DNA of 64,000 bases, taken from NCBI GenBank assembly GCA_019353055.1, contig JABAHL010000004.1, forward strand, positions 62,001-126,000, written 5' to 3'. The stretch is from Faucicola osloensis_C (GTDB lineage Bacteria > Pseudomonadota > Gammaproteobacteria > Pseudomonadales > Moraxellaceae). Position numbers and translations under genes: made by a program. The notes under the pieces were generated by a model that was not told where the DNA came from, searched no databases, and saw nothing but the letters and a program-made list of their open reading frames with translations. This document shows positions 52,831 to 61,939 of the stretch, one piece after another (positions within the stretch are counted from its first letter, which is position 1; each line of letters opens with the position of its first letter).

Positions 52831-54327
52831 ATGACAAACGAAAATAAACCGCAAGCGCCTTTAGTTGATGGCTACGAAGTGGTTATTGGTATCGAAATCC
52901 ACTGTCAACTCAACACCAACACCAAAATTTTCTCATCGGCTTCAACGCTGTTTGGGCAAGAACCCAACACCCAAGCCAATATCGTTGATCTAGCCATGCC
53001 AGGGGCGCTGCCTGTACTCAACAAAGATGTGGTAGAAAAAGCGGTGATGTTTGGGCTTGGCGTCAATGCTGAAATCGGCATGATGAACGCCTTTGACCGT
53101 AAAAATTATTTTTATCCCGATTTGCCAAAAGGCTACCAAATCAGCCAAATGGCGCACCCGATTGTCGGTAAAGGCTATATCGACATCGTGGTCAATGAAG
53201 GTGAAAAAAACGAATACCCCAAACGTATTCACATTACCCGTGCTCACTTAGAAGAAGATGCGGGCAAATCGGTGCATGATGCGGTGCCACAAATGACAGG
53301 CGTGGATTTAAACCGTGCCGGTACGCCGCTGATTGAAATCGTCTCGGAGCCTGATATGCGCTCAGCTGCTGAGGCCGTGGCGTATGTCAAAGCGATTCAT
53401 CAACTGGTCACTTGGCTGGGCATCTCAGATGCCATCATGGCAGAAGGCTCGTTCCGTGCTGACTGTAACGTCTCAGTGCGAAAGCCATGTGAACCGTTCG
53501 GCACTCGCAACGAGCTGAAAAACATCAACTCGTTTCGCTTTATCGAAATGGCAATAAATCGGGAAGTTGAGCGTCAAATTGAGGATATTGAACGTGGCAT
53601 TCCTATTAAGCAAGCCACTCGTTTATATGACCCTCAAAAAGATGAAACCATTGCCATGCGGGAAAAGGAAGAAGCCAACGATTACCGCTACTTCCCAGAC
53701 CCAGACCTGCTACCTGTGCATATTGATACCGCAACTTTTGAACAAATCAAAAACGCCATGCCCGAATTGCCAGTGGCACGTCGTGAGCGTTTTCAATCGG
53801 CGCTTGGCTTACCTGAATATGATAGCCGTATTTTAACCGCTAGCCGTTCGCTCGCTGATTACTTTGAGCAAGTAGTGGCAAAAGTCGGTCATGATAACGC
53901 CAAACTGGCTGCCAACTGGATAATGGGTGACCTGCTCGGTGCGCTCAATAAAGATGAAAAAACCATTGAGCAAAGCCCGATTTCAGTGAGCCAATTTGCC
54001 AAACTGCTAGAACGTATCAAAGACAATACGCTATCAGGCAAGTTGGCTAAACAAGCCTTTATCGCCTTATTCGCTGGCGAAGGCGGTGACGATGAAACAG
54101 CCGTGGATAAAATCATTGCCGATAAAGGTTTAAAACAAGAAACCGATACAGGCGCGATTAAAGCGATTGTCGAAGACGTGTTGAAAAACAACCAAGCGAT
54201 TGTCGATGAGTACAAGTCAGGTAAAGAAAAAGCCTTTAACGGTCTTGTCGGTCAAGTGATGAAAGCCTCCAAAGGTAAAGCCAACCCGGCTCAAGTTAAT
54301 CAGCTGTTAAAAGAACTAATTGGATAA
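52831..54327 (+). CDS. gatB: Aspartyl/glutamyl-tRNA amidotransferase subunit B
   Basis: 498-residue kinase-like subunit that phosphorylates the tRNA-bound Glu/Asp and receives ammonia. EVVIGIEIHCQLNTNTKIF, FDRKNYFYPDLPKGYQIS and EEDAGKS mark the cradle domain; DCNVSVR and NINSFRFIEMAI follow. The C-terminal YqeY-like tail ends VMKASKGKANPAQVNQLL. 11 nt after gatA. Confidence 0.98.
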   Translation: MTNENKPQAPLVDGYEVVIGIEIHCQLNTNTKIFSSASTLFGQEPNTQANIVDLAMPGALPVLNKDVVEKAVMFGLGVNAEIGMMNAFDRKNYFYPDLPKGYQISQMAHPIVGKGYIDIVVNEGEKNEYPKRIHITRAHLEEDAGKSVHDAVPQMTGVDLNRAGTPLIEIVSEPDMRSAAEAVAYVKAIHQLVTWLGISDAIMAEGSFRADCNVSVRKPCEPFGTRNELKNINSFRFIEMAINREVERQIEDIERGIPIKQATRLYDPQKDETIAMREKEEANDYRYFPDPDLLPVHIDTATFEQIKNAMPELPVARRERFQSALGLPEYDSRILTASRSLADYFEQVVAKVGHDNAKLAANWIMGDLLGALNKDEKTIEQSPISVSQFAKLLERIKDNTLSGKLAKQAFIALFAGEGGDDETAVDKIIADKGLKQETDTGAIKAIVEDVLKNNQAIVDEYKSGKEKAFNGLVGQVMKASKGKANPAQVNQLLKELIG

Positions 54328-54334
54328 GTTGGTA

Positions 54335-54362
54335 TTGCAAATTCTGTCATTTTTGGTAGAAT
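54335..54362 (+). promoter_or_regulatory. Promoter of the tRNA-Pro gene
   Basis: TTGCAA, 16 nt, TAGAAT, ending 11 nt before the tRNA. Confidence 0.65.
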
Positions 54363-54373
54363 AGTACACCTTT

Positions 54374-54450
54374 CGGGGCGTAGCGCAGTCTGGTAGCGCA
54401 CTTGCATGGGGTGCAAGGGGTCGCGAGTTCGAATCCCGCCGTTCCGACCA
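54374..54450 (+). tRNA. tRNA-Pro (anticodon GGG)
   Basis: 77 nt including encoded CCA. Acceptor CGGGGCG pairs with CGTTCCG through two G-U pairs. The D arm has TAGCGCAGTCTGGTAGCGCA. The anticodon stem CTTGC/GCAAG encloses ATGGGGT with GGG anticodon, reading CCC/CCU. The T arm has GTTCGAATC. It closely resembles E. coli proL. Confidence 0.97.
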
Positions 54451-54454
54451 AATT

Positions 54455-54485
54455 AAAAAGGCTTACGTGTTACGTAGGCCTTTTT
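54455..54485 (+). terminator. Terminator of tRNA-Pro
   Basis: AAAAAGGCTTACGT, short loop, ACGTAGGCCTTTTT. Confidence 0.85.
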
Positions 54486-54505
54486 CTTTTTGAGTTTTTT
54501 TATAC

Positions 54506-54548
54506 CTATTGTCACAGTATTTTTACGTGAATATGACAATAGTTTTTT
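54506..54548 (+). terminator. Second hairpin with T-tract after tRNA-Pro
   Basis: CTATTGTCA and TGACAATAG (9-bp perfect stem, 19-nt centre) followed by TTTTTT. A backup terminator, or a dyad serving the next gene. Confidence 0.5.
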
Positions 54549-54625
54549 CGTTTTAATAGATAATTTATTGATAAAATTCTCTCACTATTTGGCTGTATTT
54601 ATTTGACTGTATTTTTTGAAAAATC

Positions 54626-54901
54626 ATGAGCGCGATCATTAAATCATTCCTTGCTAACTACAAACTGACAAATTTGGCTGCGGCTTTGGTATGGGTGGTT
54701 TTACCACTCACTGCGCAAGCCGATAGCGGTCATCAAGCACAAACCAACAAAGATGCGATTGTACATTCTTGTCCCAATCGTCTATGTCCCGTCGTGCAGA
54801 CACTACCTAAAGGCGTCAAGTTTAGCTGGGTATTAGCCAAAAATGGCTTTGTGAACATTGCCGATTCTACCTTGTGGGTATCCACTGCTGACATCAAATA
54901 A
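54626..54901 (+). CDS. Small secreted SH3-like protein
   Basis: 91 residues. Signal peptide spanning about 1-33 (LAAALVWVVLPLTAQA ending). The mature part with HSCPNRLCPVVQTLPKG and KFSWVLAKNGFVNIADSTLWV resembles a bacterial SH3 domain, often a peptidoglycan- or protein-binding module. Two Cys (SCPNRLC) may form a disulfide. Family assignment moderate. Confidence 0.65.
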   Translation: MSAIIKSFLANYKLTNLAAALVWVVLPLTAQADSGHQAQTNKDAIVHSCPNRLCPVVQTLPKGVKFSWVLAKNGFVNIADSTLWVSTADIK

Positions 54902-54928
54902 CTGATTCTATGTTTTCAAATTTTTCTT

Positions 54929-54961
54929 AAAAAGCCTGTCATGAATATGATGGGCTTTTTT
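54929..54961 (+). terminator. Terminator after the SH3-like gene
   Basis: AAAAAGCC...TCAT, GAAT loop, ATGA...GGCTTTTTT with a two-base internal mismatch. Confidence 0.8.
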
Positions 54962-54999
54962 GTTATGATACTCTAAGCTTAATGTTAAACGAGTCGATT

Positions 55000-55497
55000 A
55001 TGTCTTACCCAAAAATCATCATTTCCATTGAAAAACAACAGCTTACTTTATATCTTAGTAGCAACCAATCACAAACTTACCCCATCTCTACTGCCAAAAA
55101 TGGTATTGGACAACTGCAGGATACTGGCTGTACACCGCTCGGTGCGCACGTGATTAGTGAAAAATTTGGTGATAATTTACCTATCAACAGTGTATTTGTG
55201 GCACGACAATTTACCGGTGAAATTTATGACGATCATTTGGCAAACACATTCCCCAATCGAGACTGGATTTTGACGCGGATTTTGTGGTTAGATGGCTATG
55301 AAGAGGGCTTTAACAAAGGCGCCAATGAGCAAGGGGTGTGTGATACCAAGGCGCGTTACATTTACATTCATGGGACGCCCAATACCGAGCCGATGGGCAT
55401 TCCGCTTTCTCATGGCTGTATCCGTATGCGCAATCAAGACATTATCACATTATATGACCAAGTGGATATTGGTACAGTGGTCGAAATTTTGCCGTAA
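55000..55497 (+). CDS. YkuD-fold L,D-transpeptidase/L,D-carboxypeptidase without export signal
   Basis: 165 residues, starting MSYPKIIISIEKQQLTLYL after GAG at 8 nt. The YkuD active site is IHGTPN and SHGCIRMRNQD, with the nucleophilic Cys in HGC. There is no signal peptide or membrane anchor, even with the alternative start six codons upstream. Acinetobacter has a related cytoplasmic YkuD enzyme (ElsL, once LdtK) that acts as an L,D-carboxypeptidase trimming recycled murein tetrapeptides; this is the likeliest parallel. A periplasmic transpeptidase is the alternative but would need another export route. Confidence 0.85.
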   Translation: MSYPKIIISIEKQQLTLYLSSNQSQTYPISTAKNGIGQLQDTGCTPLGAHVISEKFGDNLPINSVFVARQFTGEIYDDHLANTFPNRDWILTRILWLDGYEEGFNKGANEQGVCDTKARYIYIHGTPNTEPMGIPLSHGCIRMRNQDIITLYDQVDIGTVVEILP

Positions 55498-55601
55498 ATT
55501 TACCAAAGTTAACCTTAATAATATATTAGAAAAAATTAATAAATATGATTATTGGTTAAAAAAAATTACAAAATAGCTTTTATTTATTAGTATTTTAGGC
55601 A

Positions 55602-55607
55602 TATAAT
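55602..55607 (+). promoter_or_regulatory. -10 box of the nitroreductase promoter
   Basis: Perfect TATAAT about 85 nt upstream of the gene with a weak TTTATT at 17-nt spacing. The leader carries ATCAATC/GATTGAT (55619-55663). Confidence 0.45.
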
Positions 55608-55692
55608 AACCGTGTCACATCAATCGACTTTAACTTTAATTAATATTAATAAGGTAGATTGATTATCAAATAACAATGAAAAGGAGCTGATT

Positions 55693-56301
55693 ATGTCAGT
55701 CGAAACATTACACAATATCGCAGAAACTCGCCGTTCTATCTATATGCTCAATGACCAATTGCCTGTCTCAAAAGATGAGGTGGTTAAACTGGTTGAACAT
55801 GCCGTGTTACATACCCCCTCTTCATTCAACTCACAATCAAGCCGCTTAGTGGTATTGTTTGGTGAAGACCATCAAAAACTTTGGCAAATCACCGAAGATT
55901 TGCTACGCGCGATGGTGAATGATGATGAAAAATTCAAATCGACTGCCGATAAAATGGCAATGTTTAAAGCCGGTGCAGGGACTATCTTGTATTTTGAAGA
56001 CCAATCAGTGGTCAAAGGCTTACAAGAACAATTCCCACTTTATGCGCATAATTTCCCAGTATGGGCAGAACACACCAGTGCGATGCACCAATATGCGATT
56101 TGGAACGCCTTGGCCGCGCTCAACATCGGTGCAAACTTACAGCATTACAATGGCGTGATTGATGAAAAAGTGGCAGAAACATGGAACATCGATAGCAACT
56201 GGAAACTCATTGCGCAGATGGTATTTGGTGGTATCGCCGCCCCAGCGGGTGAAAAAACCTTTGAACCTATTGAAAAACGCTTAAAAGTTTACGGAAAATA
56301 A
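55693..56301 (+). CDS. Nitroreductase family protein
   Basis: 202-residue FMN-dependent oxidoreductase of the NfsB/HBN1-like group: ETRRSIYMLNDQLPVSKDEV, AVLHTPSSFNSQSSRLVVLFG and AIWNALAALNIGANLQHYN. Substrate is unknown; family members reduce nitroaromatics, quinones or flavins. AAGGAG precedes the ATG. Monocistronic with its own terminator. Confidence 0.9.
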   Translation: MSVETLHNIAETRRSIYMLNDQLPVSKDEVVKLVEHAVLHTPSSFNSQSSRLVVLFGEDHQKLWQITEDLLRAMVNDDEKFKSTADKMAMFKAGAGTILYFEDQSVVKGLQEQFPLYAHNFPVWAEHTSAMHQYAIWNALAALNIGANLQHYNGVIDEKVAETWNIDSNWKLIAQMVFGGIAAPAGEKTFEPIEKRLKVYGK

Positions 56302-56352
56302 TTTTTCAATCTGCACTACAATGCACGTGACAGTGATAGTGCTAGTGACAGC

Positions 56353-56385
56353 AAAAAGCCAATATCTGAGGATATTGGCTTTTTT
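56353..56385 (+). terminator. Terminator after the nitroreductase gene
   Basis: AAAAAGCCAATATC, TGAG loop, GATATTGGCTTTTTT; also faces the convergent membrane-protein gene. Confidence 0.9.
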
Positions 56386-56420
56386 ATATAAATTTGATTG
56401 CCAATCACTAAAAAATTGGG

Positions 56421-57209
56421 TCAATCAAGCTTCTTTTTCGGTAGCTGTTTATTAGCTTTGAGCAGTAACATAAGGGCAGAGAGCAAAATAATCAGCCAAC
56501 TTGCCGATAAAACGCCAAACAGCATTTTACCATAACGCGTAAATCCATATTCTTCAGGCAGGTATAAATATCCAGAATACGGCGCTTGTACCAAATCCAT
56601 GGCAATGGGCGTCGTTAAATTCTCTTGGTTTGCAAAGGTGATGTTATCAAGCCAGCCATGTTCTTGCAGTGTTTTAGCCAATTGGGTAGAAGGCGCTTGT
56701 TGCAAATCACTATGTTCAATGCCGACATGCAGGCTACTTAATTTGGAATCCGTGTCATCAAAACTCATCCAATCGATTTTGGCGTGGATAGGTATGGGCG
56801 ATAAAAAATCGCCAATGCCTTTACCCCCAATCGCAGAAAATACGACGGCAAAAAATAACGTGAAGGCAATGCCTGTCTTGGGAACACTTGCGATGAGCAT
56901 AGCACATACACCCGCCAACACCATCATAAATCCGATATTGGCTAAAGCAAGGTTGGCATAAACATCCAAGTAGCTACCATTACGCTCGGGAGGAATCAAC
57001 AACAGACCTACAGAAATTAATACAAGCCAGCCTACTGCATGGGCAATGATGGCTTTCTTGGCAATGCGAGACTGCTTATCATAATTTGAAAAACAGATAA
57101 ACCATAATAAGGCAAAAGCAAAACTCAATAAAAACTCCACAAAACCGACAATATACATCGTGGTTTCTGTGGTCGGTATCGAGATTAGCGGCTGAATGAT
57201 GTCGTCCAT
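56421..57209 (-). CDS. Hypothetical membrane protein
   Basis: 262 residues, family not recognised. Four membrane segments in the first half (about 18-38, 55-72, 85-108, 112-130), a roughly 100-residue soluble stretch (KIDWMSFDDTDSKLSSLHV, then LQEHGWLDNITF), and a fifth segment at about 235-255 followed by a basic tail KANKQLPKKKLD. The soluble part is probably periplasmic by the positive-inside rule. Downstream of the CYTH-CHAD gene with 132 nt between. Confidence 0.7.
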   Translation of the reverse strand: MDDIIQPLISIPTTETTMYIVGFVEFLLSFAFALLWFICFSNYDKQSRIAKKAIIAHAVGWLVLISVGLLLIPPERNGSYLDVYANLALANIGFMMVLAGVCAMLIASVPKTGIAFTLFFAVVFSAIGGKGIGDFLSPIPIHAKIDWMSFDDTDSKLSSLHVGIEHSDLQQAPSTQLAKTLQEHGWLDNITFANQENLTTPIAMDLVQAPYSGYLYLPEEYGFTRYGKMLFGVLSASWLIILLSALMLLLKANKQLPKKKLD

Positions 57210-57341
57210 GACTGACCCAACTAGTAAGACAATGATTGAGTGACTGGTGCTTTCTACTCAGGCACTTTTACAGGCATCAGCCACTTTTACAGCCACTTTT
57301 ATTTTATTCTCTGTTATTTACATACATACCATCAAGCCAAA

Positions 57342-58892
57342 CTATGACCAAAACTTTGGCGCATTTTTCACTGTTTTTAGACTCACCGCGCATTGTTCGC
57401 TACTGGCTTGCTCACGTCCGCTAAACCAACCCACCGCAAATAGCGCATTTGGGTCGGTTTTGGCTTTTTCCAAATAATTGGCATGACCGACCACGTTGTC
57501 ATTATACTCACCGAGTATGTCTTGTGCAGGCTCTAAGTATTGCAAAAAGGCATTGAGTTTCGTCGCTTTTTTTCCTTTTTTGCCATTGTTTTGGCTGGCA
57601 AAAAGCGGCGCAGCAAATTCACTGACATAACGCAGGCTTTTTAGGTCTTTACGGACACCATGCTGGCTGTCAGTATCAAGACTGGCAAATTTATCACTTG
57701 CCGCGGCAATCGCGGTAAATAGTTTTTGCAACTTTTTGGCAACTGGGGCTTTGGCTTTTGGGCTGTCTGCAGGTACGGGCAAATGGGTAAAACCAATCAG
57801 CTCTAAGAGCAGAATTTGAAAATCATTGGCTCTGACGGCATCAATCGGCATGATATCGACTGCCGTTGACCACTCAACATGCGGCGCACCGACTGCTTCT
57901 AGCAGCGGCTGGGTTTTTATTTGCAAAATTTCTTTATCACGATACTCTCCTAACAGGCTAAAGGTTTGTTTGAGTACCATTAGCCAATTTGGGTCGATAT
58001 AATCTTGGGCAAACTTGAAGTGTTTGAGAGCAGTACGTAAACGCCGAATGCCGACACGCAGTTGATGTACTAAGTTGCCATCGGGACTGCCTTCAGCAAT
58101 TGCAGAGGCATTGGGCAAAATCTGCACGAGGCAGTTATTGACCACTGCCTGCAAAAACGCAAATTGGCTGATGCCTTTGTGTAATTGCAGCACACCCAAA
58201 TCCGCTTTGACAGGCTCGGCAAATTGCTTATTCGCGAGTAGCAGACTACCCCGCTGGGCTTTGGTAACGGTTGATAAATATAATTTGTATTTTTTGCACC
58301 AAGTTTTTGCAATGTCAATCAAATCACTTGGGTCACCTTCAAGCAGCTCAAATTCAATTTCATGAATATCCGATTGGGTTAACCCATGATTATTGGCGGG
58401 TTTTTGTGAGTTTAGGTGGCCTATGCCCACCTTGCCGATATCATAAGCGATTTCGATGCGGCTGTTATTTTTCTTAATTTGGCGAGAAGTGCGCTGGACA
58501 TCGGTAAAATATTGCACGGTTAAGGCTTGAGCGAGCTCATCAAGCGGCATGATGCTAGTCAGCTCTGCTACGACTGTTGGCTCTGTAATCAGTGAAATAT
58601 CGGGCACAAGGCTGCTAACATCAAGGGTATCTGGCGTGCCCGTCAGGCTCAGCACCGTATTGAGCTCAACACGTTTGGCAACGCCATCACCGGCTGTTTT
58701 GAGGGTTTGTACCCACTGGCTGTCTTCGAAACGAATACGCAGGGCAATGCCTTTTTTGGCAAGGTCTTGATTGGGGGTATCAAAGTAATACGCAGATAGG
58801 CGCTGTTGCTGCGCAGTTTTGGTGTCGATGTTTTTTCTTAAGACGCTTTGTTGATAGCTTGGGACAGCAAACTTGAGTTCTAGTTCGTGCAT
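57342..58892 (-). CDS. CYTH and CHAD domain protein (inorganic triphosphatase-like)
   Basis: 516 residues. The N-terminal CYTH domain (about 1-200) opens with the diagnostic ELELKF (ExExK) and includes YFDTPNQDLAKKGIALRIR and ELNTVL, the tunnel residues that bind triphosphate and metal. The C-terminal CHAD domain (about 225-505) has conserved His and Lys/Arg (VHQLRVGIRRLRTALKHF; HGVRKDLKSLRYVSEF) that bind polyphosphate. E. coli YgiF has the same layout and triphosphatase activity. A role in polyphosphate or triphosphate metabolism is likely; the exact substrate is not. Confidence 0.92.
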   Translation of the reverse strand: MHELELKFAVPSYQQSVLRKNIDTKTAQQQRLSAYYFDTPNQDLAKKGIALRIRFEDSQWVQTLKTAGDGVAKRVELNTVLSLTGTPDTLDVSSLVPDISLITEPTVVAELTSIMPLDELAQALTVQYFTDVQRTSRQIKKNNSRIEIAYDIGKVGIGHLNSQKPANNHGLTQSDIHEIEFELLEGDPSDLIDIAKTWCKKYKLYLSTVTKAQRGSLLLANKQFAEPVKADLGVLQLHKGISQFAFLQAVVNNCLVQILPNASAIAEGSPDGNLVHQLRVGIRRLRTALKHFKFAQDYIDPNWLMVLKQTFSLLGEYRDKEILQIKTQPLLEAVGAPHVEWSTAVDIMPIDAVRANDFQILLLELIGFTHLPVPADSPKAKAPVAKKLQKLFTAIAAASDKFASLDTDSQHGVRKDLKSLRYVSEFAAPLFASQNNGKKGKKATKLNAFLQYLEPAQDILGEYNDNVVGHANYLEKAKTDPNALFAVGWFSGREQASSEQCAVSLKTVKNAPKFWS

Positions 58893-59189
58893 GATGGTGT
58901 CGATTAACCTATATAGCTAACGGATAAAACACCATCATAGCACAACTTTGCTTTTTAAAAATAACCACTTGGCTGATTTGTTAGTGGTAAAATTTTAACG
59001 CATTTAAATAACGCCCTATGATAAGTGATGACCCGTTATGCAATCACATCCAAACCTTCTTCTTTGAGCGATGTAAAGTCAGGTATTGATATAAAAAAAA
59101 TCCATTTTAAGCTATCATAACCGCAAAATTTTGATGAATTTCGTAATAAATATTTACACTGACCCTCGATTAAATAGGTTTTTTAATAA

Positions 59190-60701
59190 ATGCCAAACGC
59201 TACCGCTGACCAAACTCCGTCTTCCCAACTCACCAAAAACCCGAGCAAAAAAATCAAACCCACCGCGCGGGTGCGTAAACGTTTGCAAGACGCCCCACCC
59301 GTTACCCTCACATTAACCAACCTTGCCCATGACGGACGTGGCGTGGCAAGTTACGGTGACCAGCCCGACCATCACCTCGATAAACATGGCAAAAAAGTAT
59401 TCGTCAGCTTTGCGCTGCCCAACGAGACCGTGAGCGTCAAAATCACCGGCTTACGTAAAAGCATGGAAGAAGGTGATGCGCTTGAAGTGTTGGCAAACCC
59501 AAACCCTGAACGCACCACCCCACCTTGCCCGCATTTTGGGGTGTGTGGTGGCTGTAGCTTACAGCACTGGCAACCCGATGGGCAGATTCAATTTAAGCAA
59601 TCGGTACTGGCAGAACTGCTCGAACACCAAGCCCATATCCAGCCTGAACACTGGCTTCCCCCATTGGTGGCTGACCGTTTGGGCTACCGTACCAAGGCAC
59701 GTATGGGCGTGCGCTATGTCGAGAAAAAAGGCACAGCATTGGTCGGTTTTCGTGAGCGCGCTAGCAATTTTTTGGCAAATTTAAATGAATGCCATGTGCT
59801 TGACCCGCGTGTCGGCTTTGAGATTGAACCCCTAAAAGCGCTTATCAGTTCGCTTGACGCCCGCGACCATATTCCACAGCTTGAGTTAGCGATGGGTGAA
59901 ACGCTTGAGGATGTTATCGATAGCAAAAAATCAATTGCCGTCATTGTCCGTCACATGGTGGATTTAGGTGAGGATGATATCGCAAAACTGCAAGCTTTTT
60001 TTGCCGAGCGTAACTGGCAGTTATTGTTACAGCCCAAAGGTAGCGACACGGTACATCGTATTGACCCATTATATGAAAATACTGCCCATGCTCGCCCATC
60101 AAGCCTGACTGTGCCACCGACGGGCGGTTTGTTTTATAGATTACCCGAGTTTGATGTCACCTTTGAATTCTCGCCACTGGATTTTACCCAAGTCAATTTG
60201 TCAGTCAATCGTAAAATGACCAAGCTGGCGATTGATTTGTTAGATTTGCAGCCAGGCGAGCGAGTGCTTGATTTGTTTTGCGGTTTGGGCAATTTTAGTC
60301 TGCCACTGGCGCGTCAAGTGGGTAAAACCGGCTTTGTGATTGGGGTGGAAGGTAGCAGTGAGATGACACAGCGCGCCAAAATGAATGCCACCGCCAACGG
60401 CTTGCACCATACCGACTTTTTTGCCCAAGATTTGACCAAAGATTTCTCGAGTGAGCCTTGGGTTGGGCAAGTCGATGCACTGCTGATTGACCCACCCCGC
60501 TCAGGTGCCTTAGAAGTGATGCAGTATCTGGATAAATTCAATGCCAAACGCATCGTCTATGTGTCGTGCAATCCGATTACGCTTGCCCGTGATACAGCCG
60601 TGCTGCTTGAAAAAGGCTACAAGCTCACCCATGCTGGCGTGATGGATATGTTCTGTCATACAGGACATGTGGAAAGTATTGCACGCTTTGAGAAACGCTA
60701 A
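59190..60701 (+). CDS. rlmD: 23S rRNA (uracil(1939)-C5)-methyltransferase RlmD
   Basis: 503 residues. N-terminal basic low-complexity stretch (1-40), a TRAM domain (about 40-105; LTNLAHDGRGVASYGDQ), the Fe-S Cys cluster CPHFGVCGGCSLQHW plus a later Cys in NECHVLD, and the SAM-binding DLFCGLGNFSLPLA. The catalytic Cys lies in VYVSCNPITLARD. About 70 longer than E. coli RlmD (433). In E. coli rlmD precedes relA; here a reversed DUF1615 gene sits between them. Confidence 0.95.
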   Translation: MPNATADQTPSSQLTKNPSKKIKPTARVRKRLQDAPPVTLTLTNLAHDGRGVASYGDQPDHHLDKHGKKVFVSFALPNETVSVKITGLRKSMEEGDALEVLANPNPERTTPPCPHFGVCGGCSLQHWQPDGQIQFKQSVLAELLEHQAHIQPEHWLPPLVADRLGYRTKARMGVRYVEKKGTALVGFRERASNFLANLNECHVLDPRVGFEIEPLKALISSLDARDHIPQLELAMGETLEDVIDSKKSIAVIVRHMVDLGEDDIAKLQAFFAERNWQLLLQPKGSDTVHRIDPLYENTAHARPSSLTVPPTGGLFYRLPEFDVTFEFSPLDFTQVNLSVNRKMTKLAIDLLDLQPGERVLDLFCGLGNFSLPLARQVGKTGFVIGVEGSSEMTQRAKMNATANGLHHTDFFAQDLTKDFSSEPWVGQVDALLIDPPRSGALEVMQYLDKFNAKRIVYVSCNPITLARDTAVLLEKGYKLTHAGVMDMFCHTGHVESIARFEKR

Positions 60702-61939
60702 AATTTGGCTTTATTCATACAATTTAAATAGCGTACGTTGACTTTGTCGGCGTACCATTTGGTATTATAATCGCGGCTGAGTTTTGCCCCAGAGATGACC
60801 ACTTGTGGCATGATGGCAGTAGGTGCGTTTTTGCCAGTTTTCATTTTGTAAAGACTACCGATGGTGCGATAGGTTTCGGTATTTTCAAAATCTTGGCTTT
60901 TTTCTTTGGCCAAATCCATACGTATTTGCCGTTCTGTTAGGCTAATCATGCCTTGCTGAATCATGGATATCAGCGCCTGCTCACTTTGGCTGATATTGGC
61001 ACTGATTTTATTGCCTTTTTCATAAATCAATAAATCGCCATCATAATCTATTTCGGCTTTGGATAACTCTTTTAGCATTTTTTGGAAAGCCGCATTACGG
61101 CTTGAATACATCCCTGAGTTGTAGTCAGCGAAGCGATAAATCGGGTCTTGATAATTGGCTTTATACATTAGCAAGCGATGGATACCATAGTACAATCCGC
61201 CATATTGGCTATATAGGTCTTTACGCAGTTCAAGATTATTGCCATTCATACGGCGATGGTCACGCGCATAACTCACTTGCACCTGCATTGAGCCTAAGGT
61301 GGTAATCGGGTCTAATTTTTCTTCGATATCCCCGCCCACCAATTTGGTGACGCTGTTCAGCTTACTGGCATAATATTTGCTTGAAAAATACGCAAACATC
61401 TGATGATAAATGTCGTCAAGTTCTTCTTCAGTTTTGACTTTAGCGATTTGTTTTTCAAAGCTGTTATCCGGCGTTGGCTCAGTTTTTAGCATGGTGCGAA
61501 AATATGGGGCTAGCGTTGAGCCCAATTTTTCTTCCAACTCCTCATTCATCGCTTTTAGGCTTGATTGCCCCAAATTCGGGACTGGCGGATTGGCTTTAAA
61601 ATTAGACTCTTGGTCGATAATGGCGACAGCGGTACAAATATTTTGCGCATTTTTTTCTATTTTTAGCGTATCAAAAATTTGGTTGATGTCTTGTGCCCAG
61701 CTTTTGCTATCTTGTCCACGTTTGGGAATCAGTTTGGCAATTTGTTTGGCACCAATGGGCGAGTTAACGTCGGTTTGCGTTTGAAAATAGTCACACCCTG
61801 TCAACCCAAGCGATAAAGTCAGCGTTATCGCCAACATCGACAGGGTTTTACCAAAGTTCGCAAGGCTTGTTGAGCGGGTCATGGTAAAATCTGACGCTAT
61901 AGTAGTCGCATTTGTAACAAAATGAGATGGTAATTTCAT
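60698..61939 (-). CDS. DUF1615 family lipoprotein
   Basis: The ATG giving MKLPSHFVTN follows AGGTGAG; a GTG three codons up and an ATG 19 codons down are alternatives. The downstream one would give the most typical signal peptide (about 30 residues). The lipobox is LGLTGC. The mature part has CTAVAIIDQESNFKANPPVPNLG, DRRMNGNNLELRKDLYSQYGG and YRFADYNSGMYSSRNAAFQ (in pieces), blocks that define DUF1615. The Glu in QESNF recalls lytic transglycosylase folds; activity is unproven. Overlaps the 3' end of convergent rlmD by 4 nt. Confidence 0.85.
   Translation of the reverse strand: MKLPSHFVTNATTIASDFTMTRSTSLANFGKTLSMLAITLTLSLGLTGCDYFQTQTDVNSPIGAKQIAKLIPKRGQDSKSWAQDINQIFDTLKIEKNAQNICTAVAIIDQESNFKANPPVPNLGQSSLKAMNEELEEKLGSTLAPYFRTMLKTEPTPDNSFEKQIAKVKTEEELDDIYHQMFAYFSSKYYASKLNSVTKLVGGDIEEKLDPITTLGSMQVQVSYARDHRRMNGNNLELRKDLYSQYGGLYYGIHRLLMYKANYQDPIYRFADYNSGMYSSRNAAFQKMLKELSKAEIDYDGDLLIYEKGNKISANISQSEQALISMIQQGMISLTERQIRMDLAKEKSQDFENTETYRTIGSLYKMKTGKNAPTAIMPQVVISGAKLSRDYNTKWYADKVNVRYLNCMNKAKF

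Noticed and set aside
55000..55497. Calling the YkuD protein a normal periplasmic L,D-transpeptidase
   Set aside because: No signal peptide is present with either plausible start; kept as uncertain between transpeptidase and cytoplasmic carboxypeptidase.
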